From positions 4,839,183 through 4,903,182 of the forward strand of contig JAJEKV010000026.1 in the NCBI GenBank assembly GCA_021234155.1: a DNA stretch of 64,000 bases. Reading direction: 5' to 3'. The notes under the pieces are model-generated. The model was not told where the DNA came from. It saw nothing but the letters and a program-made list of their open reading frames with translations, and did no database searches. Below are positions 24,609-34,797 of the stretch, piece after piece; within the stretch, counting starts at the first letter, position 1, and each line of letters starts with the position of its first letter. The DNA comes from Isoetes taiwanensis. Lineage: Eukaryota; Streptophyta; Lycopodiopsida; Isoetales; Isoetaceae. The position numbers were made by a program, and so were the translations under genes.

Positions 24609-24825
24609 CTACAACCAAGCAGTTGTCACATTTACGCTCCCCGCCATAAAGGTTCAAAAGATAGCCAATATCCTTTATGGTGTCTTATGGGAATTGAGGG
24701 TGCAGGATTCGGTTAAGGCTTAAGCACTAAGGTCTATCTAGGCAGAACTAACAATATGGTAAACATAAGTTGTATTTTGAGTGACTAATGTTTTGTTGTC
24801 AATGTAAAGAACGTAGACTTCAAAT

Positions 24826-25290
24826 CTATATCATGGAAAAGTCGCTCGCATACCAAGTGGTGTAGATGACCATTCTTGTCGCACCTTGTAGAATATATTT
24901 GATGGTAATACTGAAAGTTGTTGCCCTGATACATTTACTGAAAGGAGAGGCAAACCTTCTAGACTTGCAAATAGGATTAAGTTCTCCAAGGGTGATGCCT
25001 CCAAAATCTGCAATTATGAAGCCATCAGCACACACGTCTAACATGTCTACATAGGGCAACTGTCTCTAGAGAAGTAGTACAATATTCATCTGCACAACAA
25101 CCCATTATGATGTGCCCTTTGCAGGAATGATCAAAACTAAACTTACAACCCGTTAAGGAATTAGATTCATGATAAACAAACCTAGTTGAACAAGTATTAA
25201 AAGCAACATAAGTACAAATGTTTCATTCTGGATTTGGGGTAAAGATGGTTAAAGTGGGAGAATAAAGCAACAGGAAGGAGAACAAGAAGA
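24826..25290 (-). pseudogene. Cys-rich coding-like fragment, unidentified
   Basis: Reading the minus strand from about 25,280, a frame gives a Cys-rich stretch (HESNSLTGCKFSF, DHSCKGHIIMGCC, ADEYC) that runs into a stop. A second frame then stays open for 77 codons (25,059-24,826). The cysteine spacing recalls extracellular parts of plant receptor-like proteins such as wall-associated kinases, but no defining motif is present, so no family is assigned. It lies 220 bp upstream of the VSR-type EGF exon on the same strand and may belong to the same decayed gene. Confidence 0.3.
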
Positions 25291-26390
25291 GTTAAAGCGC
25301 TTTAGAGCTGCAATATATGTTAAGGGTTGTGATGGTCTTGGCACACAACAGAGGTAAAAAAGAAATAAAGACATAAGAGAAGAGCAAAAAGTTCAGAATA
25401 TAGAGGATTATGTAGTAGTGTTTATGCACTGTGCCTGCAACATAGTGTTAGCACATGCTGCTATAAGCAAACCTCGGTTTTATTCCTATATCAGATAGAC
25501 TAGCAAGTGAAGTTTCACATACCCTGGGGTGTGGTGGCATCCAAGACTGAAAGATTTGCTTGTAGTGTCCGGGTATATATGTAGCATTGTCTCTTGTTCA
25601 AGAGGGGTAATCTATCCCTTTGTAACATATCACCGTGGTTAAAGAATAGTTGAAGTCATTTGAAGTCCCATAATAGAAGAATGAGTATTAAAGCCTCTCA
25701 CAATCGGTAACTTGGAAATCTATCCTCTGTTATAACGCAAATGCGTTTTTGGTATGAACCTGCAATAATTGTGTCATACTCCTTAATACCGGACTAGGAA
25801 AGAATCATATGTTTATGAAGGTGATTAAAAACCTTTAAGAGTTACATCTGAGAGTCTAAGACCTCGTTCAACCTTTACAAATCCCAAATATGACATCCCA
25901 GTTAGAAATGCTGTAAATAGTAGAACCTGCAAAGAAACCCCAGCTTCTATTTAGCAAAATTAAGGATTTACCAAATATTATTCATTTATAGAATCAACTA
26001 CCATAGCAATCTTGAATGTGTTACTCTCAAATAGAGGAGAGTAATATTTTGCAACAAATTTCAACAATGAAGTGCTCCCCTACATGCCCCCCGAAAGTTG
26101 ATACCCTTTCTAGGGAGGATACTTTTGTTTTCTCTATGGAAACATATGCAAATATGAACATGAACTTAACAAAATCATATTACATTTGAAAGATGAAAGA
26201 AGCACCTTGCTTTAGCTCTAGTATAGGTGCTTCATATTTTTGCAGTTGCTCCTGTTCTACAACACAGACAGGCATGCTGGTAACATACTTGTAAAGATGT
26301 GTAAAGATGAAGCAAGGCGGGATGGACGCCCGAGGCACAAAGCTGCAGGTCGGTGATACTTGTAGAGTTGATCCCAATTGATCATGGGTT
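25291..26390. other. Spacer, no recognised gene
   Basis: AT-rich sequence with only short frames. No repeat or RNA gene was seen. Confidence 0.35.
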
Positions 26391-27240
26391 ATGTTTGCGG
26401 AGGAGCTTGAAGATCCATACTTTGAATGGCTTCATTGGCCTCGGCGCCGATGTCATTTACTGAGGGGCGAACATGCATACATATCTAATTCAGATCCTTC
26501 ATGCGAAAATGCTCGGAAAGAGCTTTCCATGATTAGGGAAGCATGCTTACGAATGCTTATTCTTTCAACAAGATTTTTACAAAGAGCTGCAACTTGGGGG
26601 CTTTGCCTTTACGATATAGGCTCAATGATGAGTCGTCAACATGAGGAGGAGAGCGGGTGGAGACGATGCATGTTAGATAAGTTAAAAGTGGACGAGGACC
26701 TCTTGCAATATGATGAGGATTGCCCGGATATGGCGTAAAAGCTTCGAGGGAACATATTGTAGACGGATACAAATTGACATGGATCACGAGGAGCCATACA
26801 TTATGCCCGATAGCCTTGACACCATGTTAGATCTCCTATGCAAAGATCTTTCGCCATTATCAGCTCTCGGGTATCATCGTGTGAAGAAAATGACCGCTAA
26901 AACCCATTATTGGCGCGAACCGGGCGGTCATTTACGTTGTTGCTTTACGGCGACTATGGAAACCAAATAACCGGTGTTGTGGCGATGGTGCACGGCTTTG
27001 TAGCTCCATAATTAATCCGAGGCCTTCATAGATTTGGAGGAATGTCTAAGAGATCTGCTTCTGGCATTTGTACATTGCTATTGACGAAGAAGCACCCACG
27101 TTTGCCCTCGTTTTGAAGCTGCCTAAGTTTAGGTTCTTGGCCGCTGCTTTAATGATAGTTGTTATGAACTTGTGTTTCCAGCAATGTTCGGATCTTGGCA
27201 ATAACGACGCTTCCCTTGGAGCCGCTTTCTTGAAGATGTA
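26391..27240 (+). pseudogene. Unidentified decayed coding sequence
   Basis: A plus-strand frame of 115 codons (26,391-26,738) is followed by an overlapping open frame of 86 codons (26,710-26,970) and then by a 93-codon frame (27,068-27,349). The series looks like one coding region broken by frameshifts. The predicted residues are mixed and non-repetitive (SENARKELSMIREACLR-like helical stretches, then LGYHRVKKMTAKTHYW), unlike the surrounding AT-driven frames. I do not recognise the family. A foldback element begins just after it at 27,258. Confidence 0.35.
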
Positions 27241-27257
27241 TTGCAATATCACAGGTA

Positions 27258-27392
27258 TTTTTGGGTTGCCCCTAAGGGGCAAACCCTTGTGTATGGGGTT
27301 TATGGCATATTCCACGTATATGCTAGTACATACCCGGAATATGCCATAAACCCCATACACAAGGGTTTGCCCCCTTAGGGGCAACCCAAAAA
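27258..27392. mobile_element. Near-perfect hairpin (foldback element)
   Basis: A 56-bp left arm (27,258-27,313), a 22-nt loop and a 57-bp right arm (27,336-27,392) are complementary along their full length except for a single extra G/C in a run. The arms read TTTTTGGGTTGCCCCTAAGG outward to TTTATGGCATATTCC next to the loop. Each arm also contains a smaller palindrome, TGCCCCTAAGGGGCA. Arm identity this high means recent origin or selection. A miniature foldback transposon or a small-RNA precursor are both possible. No coding potential of its own. Confidence 0.85.
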
Positions 27393-27555
27393 ATGAAACT
27401 TGTACAACTTCCTTTGATGCCTTCAACAATAAAGAAATTCAAACATTAGACTTCATTAGATTGCAAAAACAAAATGCCGACCATTGTATCTTCATCTTCT
27501 ATCTTGGACTTCAAATAACTTGTTGGAAAGTAAATAGTGCCTAAGGTCTTCCCAT

Positions 27556-27628
27556 GGACTATTTTTGCATGATGTGCTTAAATTGGTGAAATGTGTGCAT
27601 AAATGGAGAACAATATGGGTGTAATGTG
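27556..27628 (+). repeat. Fragment of L1 LTR in inverted orientation
   Basis: GACTATTTTTGCATGATGTG and the following bases to GGGTGTAATGTG match the terminal part of the L1 LTR as found at 62,500 onward (plus orientation) and inverted at 34,300-34,360. It is in the opposite orientation to the retroelement at 27.9-34.4 kb, so it cannot be that element's 3' LTR. Confidence 0.7.
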
Positions 27629-27915
27629 AAATGGATTGACAAAAATGGAGACAAGCAGGTGGACCTATCATGGAAACCATAAAAGTTAGTAACAAATTAC
27701 TGCCTGTATATGGGGTTGATTTGGCAGTCTTTATTATGGATTGAATGAGATGTAAGAATGAAAATTGAGATGAATTTGAGTAATACGGAGAGCAAGCAGA
27801 TGAATAATAAGAAAAATCAAATTCTTTATGTTTTTTTTCCTTTTTTTTCACTTTTTATAAATTTTCCCTTATTATGCTATTTTCCCCCCTAAATGTATTC
27901 ATCGCCCTTGATGAA
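27629..27915. other. 3' flank of the Ty3 element; its 3' LTR is missing
   Basis: On the minus strand the pol frame ends at about 27,916. Then comes a conserved ATTCATCAAGGGCGATGAAT segment and a purine tract (AGGGGGGAAAATAG, near 27,880). The expected TGTTGTGTG start of the 3' LTR does not follow; instead there is T- and A-rich sequence. Confidence 0.55.
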
Positions 27916-29349
27916 TTACATTGCATCTGGAAGTTTCTTGAAAGTTCTTGGTGCATAATATACTTTTAGACATGTACCATTAACTCTAGTTGGAAGTTCA
28001 TTCCCTTGTAAAACCTGTAACACCACAGATCCATTAGAAAAGACATTTTTTACAATATATACTATAGTCCTGTCCATCTCATTCTCAACTTTCTTGGTTT
28101 TTTTCAATGCTTTGAATCATACAATAACACTAAATCATTCTCTTTAAATTCCTTATTTTTATTTATACTCATCATACCACTTCTTTCGTTGCCTTTGGAG
28201 TGCTTCTCTAGCCATATAATCATGGAGGCAAACGTTATCAAGTTTTTCCAACTCGTGTAAACGTGCTTTAAGGCTACCATCTTCATCTAGCTTCTCTTGA
28301 ATCGCTATTCTTAAAGATGGGATTTCTAATTCTATTGGTAAAATTGCTTCTTGGCCATACACTAACATAAAAGGGGTTGTTTTTGTGGCAACTTTGTAGG
28401 CTATTCTAGGCCCATAATGCATCTAACAATCTCTTATCCCAATTAGTCTTTCGCGGACGATAAAAATCTATCTTTACCTATTAGCATTACAAATCTTCGT
28501 CATTATATTACATAGAGTTTTATTGGTTCTTTCAACTTGGCCATTAGCTTGAGGATGGTATGGGATGCTTTTTCTATGGGATATGTCATATCGTTCAGTT
28601 AAGGCTGTAATTACTTCATTAACAAAGTGAAAACCCCTATCACTCACTAACTCTAAAGGACAACCAAACCTAATGATAATATTCTCATATAAAAAGGTTG
28701 CAACATTAGCATGACACAAGGCTTTGGCTTCTGCCCACTTATTGACATAATCCATGCAAACTAATATATATTCACACTGGGTTTGCCATGAAGGAGGATT
28801 AATGGGGCCTATAAAATCTATGCCCCACTTCTCAAAGGGAATTATAGAAATTATTGGGTTCAATGGCATAGAATCTCTTCTAGTAGGTCGGCCTATCCGT
28901 TGGCAAGGGTCACAATGCTTCACATGAGCTTTTACATCAAAAAATATAGTCGGCCACCAGTAACCTGCATTTAGCACTTTTTTAGCAGTTACGTCAGTAG
29001 CGAAATGACCGCCCTCAGGGGAATCATGACAAGACTTAATGACTTTTTGCACCTCATGAGGGAATATGCATATGTGCAATATATCATCCTTACCAATTCT
29101 ATATAAGGCTCCTGCTAATAAAGTGAAAGGCTTACACTTTTGAATCAGTTGCTTTCGCTCTATTGGTTTCATCTCCTTGGGAAATTCATTAGTAGAAAGA
29201 AATTCTACCACATCTGAATACCACTCTGGTACCACACTAACTCCAAACAAATCAGCATCAAGAAAATCATCTTTAAGGCCCTTATCCTTAGAATCTACTA
29301 ATAATCTAGATAAATGGTCAGCAGGTGCATGGGATCTTCCGGGTTTCAC
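27916..29349 (-). pseudogene. Ty3/Gypsy integrase (Tat/Athila-like element)
   Basis: The main frame 29,349-28,474 contains the zinc-binding HHCC region (GGHFATDV, then HVKHCDPCQRIGRP) and the catalytic core. All three catalytic acidic residues are visible: Asp in KWGIDFIGP, Asp in ELVSDRGFHF and Glu in HPQANGQVERTNK. The frame breaks near 28,470 and continues in 28,422-28,159 with TPFMLVYGQEAILP and a helical region. It goes on in 28,107-27,916 with FSNGSVVLQ and NELPTRVNGTCLKVYY, the usual C-terminal domain. No chromodomain follows. The D-D-E residues are intact but at least two frame breaks make the copy non-functional. Integrase joins the reverse-transcribed DNA to the host chromosome. Confidence 0.9.
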
Positions 29350-29379
29350 AACAATCCAAAACTAAAACTCTTGTAACAT

Positions 29380-30036
29380 GATTAACCATCAAGTGATCCT
29401 TCCTGTCCTGCAAGGTTTCAAAATTAGATACTTTAATGCTTGATGGTCAACATAGAAAATAAATTCTTTACCAAGTAAGTAGTGACGAAACTTTATTATC
29501 GAATAGATCATTCCTAACCCTTCCCCTTCAGTGGTTGAATAGTTCCTTTCTGCATGAGATAACTGCCTACTAGCATAATAGATTGGGTGGTCCTAACCAT
29601 CTTCTTGCATTTGGGACAAAATGATTCCTATTGCATAAGCGGATGCATCTACATGTACATGGAACTCATGATCCCATCTAGGAAACGTAAGTATAGGTGC
29701 AGTAAGCAACGCTTCTTTCAATATTGTAAAAGCCTTTTGACATTTAATAGACCAATTATATTCATTTCCCCTCTTAAGAAGTGATGTTAAGGGTAAGGCC
29801 TTATCTGCATAATGTCTTATAAATCGACGATGATAACCAACATGGCCTAAAAAGGCCTGCAACTGCTTCACATTAGCTGGTGGCACTAATTCATATATGA
29901 TTTTGGTTTTATCAGGATCAATAGCAATTCCTTGGCCAGAAACAATTCTCCTTAGTAATCTACCATGAGTAACTCCAAATATACATTTCATCAGGTTTAG
30001 AGAGATACCAAAGTCACGACACTTTTTAAAGCACAA
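29380..30036 (-). pseudogene. Ty3/Gypsy RNase H
   Basis: The frame starts within the RT connection (FLGHVGYHRRFIRHYADKAL) and reaches the RNase H domain. HVDASAYAIG carries the first catalytic Asp. After a stop at about 29,593 the reading continues with YYASRQLSHAE and NYSTTEGEGLG (catalytic Glu), then FYVDHQALKYL (catalytic Asp). RNase H removes the RNA strand during reverse transcription. The internal stop separates the first Asp from the rest. Confidence 0.85.
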
Positions 30037-30057
30037 TCGTAATTTCTCTTTATGGTC

Positions 30058-30610
30058 CTAATACCTGCTAAAAACACAAAAATCATCGAGAAACACATCC
30101 ACATATTGCCTTATATAGTCCTTAAAGGCATTGATAACCACTCTTTGAAACATAGCGAGAGCATTACATAATCCAAAGGGCATAACCCTATACTTGAAAC
30201 ACCCCCATTTAGTGACAAATGTTGTCTTGTCTCGGTCTTCCGGAGCCATGGTTACTTGATTATACCCACTAAAACCATCAAGGAAAGAGTAATATTCATG
30301 TCCAGCAACTGAATCTAACACGTTATCAGTAAATAGCACAGGAAATCCATCTTTAATTGTTACTGCATTCAATTGTCTATAGTCTACACACACTCTTAGT
30401 TTCTTATTCTTCTTTGGGACTATAACAACTGGTGAGAGCCATTCACTATTTTCAATAGGCTCTATAAAACCAGCTTCTAACAATTTGTCGATTTCTTCCT
30501 TAACTACACTTGAATAATTTGATTCATCCTATAAGGTTTTTGTCTAATCGCTCTGGCGTTAGGTTTCAAAACAATCTTATGCACACTCAAAGCTGGAGAT
30601 ATACCTCTAA
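30058..30610 (-). pseudogene. Ty3/Gypsy reverse transcriptase
   Basis: RT blocks appear in order on the minus strand: LEAGFIEPIENSEWLSPVV, VPKKNKKLRVCVDYRQLN, FLDGFSGYNQV, FVTKWGCFKYRVMPFGLCNA and VFLDDFCVF. FLDD occupies the catalytic Y/F-x-DD site. The SFLDGFSGYNQ block and FLDDF are typical of the Tat/Athila branch rather than of chromoviruses. Upstream, HKIVLKPNARAIRQKPYRMN (about 30,590-30,530) is in another frame and a stop interrupts the junction near 30,525, so at least one frameshift is present. The end of this frame is separated from the RNase H frame by another break at 30,058-30,037. Confidence 0.9.
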
Positions 30611-30671
30611 GGTCACGATAACTCCATGCAAATACATCTTGAAATTCTAAAAAGAGATCCATGTATTTTTG

Positions 30672-31242
30672 TCACTCCTCATCCAAGTTTTGGGCTCCAA
30701 GCTTAATCACTTTAGGTTCTTCTAGGGTCCCTAAATTTAAATCAACAATCTTAGGAGAAGTTAGCATTGCTTGATCTACCCTAGGTGCATTATGTACAGG
30801 AGTTTCCTTTAGTTTGGATTCCCCTTCCTTATATTTGGAGAAGTAGTCAGGATATTTCTCTTGTTCATCATCTTTTATTTCTTCTGGAATGGTTTCATTA
30901 GTAACATCCACACTTATAGTATAAGCATTTACACAATTCATCCATTCTTCTAAAGCAATGCTCGAAGTGTCGTCCCTAATGTTTAAATGCTCATAACCCA
31001 TATTCCTCAACATACACTTGATCAGCCTCAATTCCCTTATTATTTCCATCATAATCATCATAATCGTTATCATCATCATTATCATCATCGTCATGAGGGA
31101 TGTCCTCTATAGAGGAGCTATTATCACTATCATTTCCATCCCTATCTCTAGATTGGATATGCACTCTAATTTTAATCTCATTGTTCCCATCCCCAATATG
31201 CAAGTAACTCGTAGACCAATCGTGTTTAGCCGAAGCTTGCAT
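30672..31242 (-). pseudogene. Linker between protease and RT, with acidic (GAT)n-coded run
   Basis: Overlapping minus-strand frames (31,242-30,991 and 31,094-30,672) include a long Asp/Asn-rich run encoded by an ATC/ATT-type trinucleotide repeat on the plus strand (about 31,030-31,115). A Glu/Lys-rich part follows (LNLGTLEEPKVIKLG at the end). The position fits the spacer between protease and RT in Tat-like pol proteins. The plus-strand Ile/Met frame here is a shadow. Confidence 0.6.
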
Positions 31243-31721
31243 TAACCATATGGCCTACCTAGTAATAATGGATAAGTAAACCCCCCACATGCCATTCTCA
31301 ATATAACATAGTCCACAAAGAAAGTTACACCGGCAATTAATGTTTTTATTCCCGTAATAAATCCCAATGGTTGTACCCTCCTTTGATCAGCCATTCTAAC
31401 TACAAAATGCACTGGTGCAGGCTTAGGCAATTTTAATTTTTTCTATATAGACTCAGGCATGATGTTCACTCCAGACCCTCCATCTATTGTGCAATTCCTT
31501 ATTAAGGTTCCATTAATTTCAACATATAGGCATGGGGAACTCATGTCGGCTATTATAGGCCATGCAGAATTCACAATTACCTCTCTATGACTCTTTAAAA
31601 CAGACATTAATATCTTACGACAACTAGGGACAATTTGTAGTAATTGTTTAAAGGTGAGTGAGGGTTTTTTATTTTCCGTATCTTTTAAAATATCATTGGG
31701 TGACTCATTTTTCAAATTCAT
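31242..31721 (-). pseudogene. Ty3/Gypsy aspartic protease region
   Basis: The frame 31,721-31,443 contains CTIDGGSGVNIMPESI, the active-site block of Tat/Athila-type retropepsins, where D-G/T-G carries the catalytic Asp. A stop follows at 31,443. The next frame (31,430-31,242) gives a short hydrophobic protease-like segment ending LLLGRPYG, matching the usual I-L-G-R-P block. The protease would cleave the Gag-Pol polyprotein. One stop splits it. Confidence 0.8.
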
Positions 31722-31942
31722 AACTCTCTCTTATACTTTTTAGGAACACCTTTATCCTTACTTTTAGGTGGTTGTATTTCATTTATAATTTCCCTTACCC
31801 CTCTAGGTTGAGTCAAATCTTCGATTTCTTCAAACATCTCTTGTGAATCCTTCATATCCACCTCGTCATCTGACCTTTGTTCCTCAAACAAATTTCTAAA
31901 CTCGTTATCTTCATCGTGAACTAAACTTTCATTATTAACCCC

Positions 31943-32719
31943 TTATTGTTCTCTATCTTTACGCAATTCCCTTTCTCTCCTTCTCAAATTCCTTGCATTA
32001 CGAGTTTCTACAACATAAGCTGGAGTATTTGGCTCCCCAACGAATATGGCCCCACTATCGATGACAACCTCTTTACCCCTATTCCTAGGAGCAGGATTTT
32101 GTACCACTTTAAGCATATGAGGGCAATTTTCTTGGGCGTGCAACCCTTGGGTTTGACAGATTCCACATATTGGTTGGTAACCTATTGGTTTCATTGGATT
32201 TGGACATTGAGGCATAATATGCCCCATTTCTTGACATCTATAACATTGAAAAGGTCTTCTTCTAAACATTTGTGGTCTTGGACCCCCCAAGTATTGGCTT
32301 GAGGAGTTGTGTTATACATAGGAATATGTTCCATATAATCATACATTGGTTGAACTTGGTTAACTTGATATTGGGGAGATTCTAAGGCTTGAGTTTGAGG
32401 TCGTCTCATCCCAACTCCCATCCCTTGACGTAATTGAAAACACTGGTCTGTTCTATGATTTGTTTTCCCACAATTTCGACAAGGAGGCTTAAATTCAGCA
32501 GGCGTTGGACATTCACTAGGAAAGTGACTATACCCCCTTACATTTCACACACCACATATTAGTTCGCTCTTTACTAACTTGTGGTCTATTCTCCAAACTT
32601 TTAACCCAATTTAGTTGAAGTTCATTCATTTGCTTTGTTAGACTATCAACCAAATCTTCTTTTACTTTTATTACTTTAGAATCCAAACTTTCATTTGTAG
32701 ATGTATTGATCATAGGCAT
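31943..32719 (-). pseudogene. Gag C-terminal part with CCHC zinc knuckle
   Basis: CYRCQEMGHIMPQC (in frame 32,290-31,943) is a perfect C-x2-C-x4-H-x4-C nucleocapsid knuckle, which binds the element's RNA. Neighbouring frames (32,421-32,191 and 32,719-32,528) give Gln/Pro-rich and Lys/Asp-rich linker sequence. Frame changes between them show decay. The region lies between the Gag core and the protease, as expected. Confidence 0.85.
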
Positions 32720-32768
32720 ACTTACCTGAGGTCCAAGAGTTTACTTACTATAATCAATAGTTCCAACT

Positions 32769-33509
32769 CTAGGCACCACACACCGGTACAATATCACCTA
32801 TATTGTGTCCCCATCCCATTTCCATAACGTTAGAATTTAATATATTTCCAAACGTACCACCTAACACAGATGGCAAAGTATATCCTGGGTTAGATTGATG
32901 ATTAGCATTTATTTTAGCTTGTTCCCAGCTTGAAGCAATATGAATTGCAGCATCCAAGGTGGCTGGAGTTTGGCCCCTGGTGAAGAATCCTATATCTGCA
33001 GGCAGCCCATTAGTAAAAAATCTTACTTGATCTTCTGGGGAAGGCGCTGGATCTTTCTTCACAATCAACCTGCGTAATCTAATTATGTAACTTTGAAGAC
33101 TCTCACCTGATAAGAGCTTAATATAATTCAATTCATCAGTTACACGTTGCGCAAATCCAACAAGCCTAAATGCATTTAAGATACCCCTCTTTAGTTCATC
33201 CCACGTAGTAAAAGGGTTAGCAGCCCTAGCTGTTCTATACCACTCTACAACCCCATCTTGCAAGGTAGCCAGGAAAAGTTTTAATCTTTTAGCACTTCCA
33301 TCCTCTTGATTAGCTTCACTAATGGTCAAGAATGTTTGAATATGGGAGTCTGCATCTACATTTCCCAAGGCCGAGAAAGTTGAATATTTCATCTTAGAGG
33401 TTTTAAGATCCATGGCTAATATGCTAGGTCCTCTAGCAGGCAAGAATAGCTCTTCGTCACTTTCTTCTTCAGTCTCCTCTTCAGCAGATCCTATAGGACT
33501 AGAGGGCAC
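32769..33509 (-). pseudogene. Ty3/Gypsy Gag core (retrotransposon gag domain)
   Basis: An open frame of 246 codons starts 155 bp inside the 5' LTR. It shows the plant retrotransposon gag pattern: FLTISEANQEDGSAKRLKLF, then LQDGVVEWYRTA and TTWDELKRGILNAF, then LLSGESLQSYIIRLRRL. It is the best preserved part of the element. Gag forms the particle in which reverse transcription occurs. The frame closes at 32,769 before the knuckle, so the Gag reading is truncated by a frameshift or stop. Confidence 0.85.
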
Positions 33510-33639
33510 TACTGTCTAGCTTGCCTTTCTAAAATAATTTTTCTCTTTGTATCTTCCTCAAAAATCTCTATAATTCATACAATTACCTCATTCATAAATT
33601 TACTTACACAATTTATCATGCAATCACGATTACCTCAGT

Positions 33640-33663
33640 TTCTCCCAATGCCCCCCAAAAAAC
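33640..33663 (-). other. Putative primer-binding site region of the L1-type element
   Basis: Directly inside the 5' LTR the minus strand reads TTTTTTGGGGGGCATTGG. The LTR at 62,484-63,184 is followed by the similar TATTTTGGGGGCATTATT. Conservation next to two independent LTR copies supports a primer-binding function. It only loosely resembles the TGGCGCCGTTGCC type used by Athila/Tat elements. Confidence 0.4.
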
Positions 33664-34374
33664 TGTTAGCTTGGTCAACCCATCCAAGGCAAACTGAAGA
33701 CCAAGGAACCAAAGCAAATCTCAAAGTATATGACACAGGCTAAGCCTCACTCTACTGGCATCATACATCAACACGTGATCATTCCATCATAAATTCTTGC
33801 ACCACTTCATAAGCTTTATTCAAGATTAGAGAAATTGAGATAAAGTTCAACAGAATCATATAATCATACTCAAAATATCATACTTCAACATGATATTATT
33901 CAACTGATCAAGAAAGATACTTACAACTTCAAGAACTTTGCCCAGATATCATCTTCCAAAGTTGGGCCTCCCTTCTATATGAATTTTGGCTATCTTATAC
34001 AAAACTGCACTTGATCCTAGCCACCAGATCTGGGCAAATCTCAACCTTAAATCCAAATTCTAGCTTCCATAAGTTCATTAGATCTCGCCAACTCAACATC
34101 AAATCTAGGCTATCTAAACTCCTTGCAACTACCATGCTCTTCCAGATTCATGACACATCATCAGAATGTCAACCATTGAAAATATTCCTTAAGGACTTTA
34201 ATGCTCCTTCAAGTCCATAGGTTCCACTTCAGTACATCATAATTGCTTCCTCCATAATGTTTGCACATTTTATTACATTTTTTCCACATTACACCCATAT
34301 TGTTCTCCATTTATGCATACATTTCACCAATTTAAGCACATCATGCAAAAATAGTCAAGATAAAACACACAACA
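33664..34374 (-). mobile_element. 5' LTR of the Ty3 element (family L1)
   Basis: The plus strand begins TGTTAGCTTGG and ends ACACACAACA, giving a TG...CA LTR of 711 bp. Homologous LTRs lie at 13,141-13,833 (same orientation) and 62,484-63,184 (opposite). gag begins on its left side, so it is the 5' LTR. The frame at 34,011-34,220 is a shadow. No target duplication could be checked because the partner LTR is absent. Confidence 0.85.
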
Positions 34375-34479
34375 ATCTCCCTCTCAACCAAATTGTGAAT
34401 ACAAATTGAAGATCTGCAGGTAATAATATTAAATTCTTTTTCCATTCAATATTCATATGGTTAACATGAAAAATAAAAC

Positions 34480-34640
34480 AGAATATGTAGCATTATAACA
34501 GGGGGTTTCTTTTGTGTTTTTGTACGCTTTTTGGCATGGTTTTCATATGATTTCACGGGCGTATTCACGTGGACGTACTAAACGGTATTTCTAGAGTGCA
34601 CCCATTTGTTAGCCATTGATTTTAAAGAAAAGGAAAATCG
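34480..34640 (-). repeat. Dispersed repeat R1, copy 3 (inverted)
   Basis: It starts ATGTAGCATTATAACAGGGG, the complement of the end of copy 2. It continues through TTTTCATATGATTTCACGGG and CTAGAGTGCACCCA. It lies between the L1 5' LTR and the alcohol-oxidase pseudogene. Confidence 0.65.
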
Positions 34641-34797
34641 TGTGGTTGTGGGGCTTTTATTGTTTTAGGTTTGTCAAATATTAGGTTTTTGGTTTTCCGA
34701 ATGATATTAGGGTTCCGGATTTGGCATGTGGCATATCTGGCCGCAGGCATGGCCTGTTGGCGGTTATGGCAGATGCAGTATTTGATGGAATTAAGAT

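Larger units (their letters stand above)
27880..34374 (-). mobile_element. Tat/Athila-like Ty3/Gypsy retrotransposon, degenerate, 3' LTR missing
   Basis: The minus-strand order is 5' LTR (34,374-33,664), primer-binding region, gag, zinc knuckle, protease, RT, RNase H, integrase and purine tract near 27,880. The RT and protease signatures and the lack of a chromodomain place it in the Tat/Athila branch. The sequence just inside the 5' LTR (TTTTTTGGGGGGCATTGGGAG read on the minus strand, broken here into TTTTTTGGGGGG and CATTGGGAG) is shared in shortened form by the L1 LTR at 63 kb and marks the primer-binding site. I could not match it confidently to a tRNA. Many stops and frameshifts show that it is inactive. 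Confidence 0.85.

Noticed and set aside
31018-31245. Plus-strand Ile-rich ORF
   Set aside because: Shadow of the Asp-rich trinucleotide repeat coded on the minus strand in the retroelement.
13141-34374. The LTRs at 13,141-13,833 and 33,664-34,374 as the two LTRs of one element
   Set aside because: They have the same orientation and similar outer flanks (ATCTA and ATCTC). However, the pre-LTR internal segment occurs both beside the 13.1-kb LTR and at 27.88 kb, so these are ends of two different copies.
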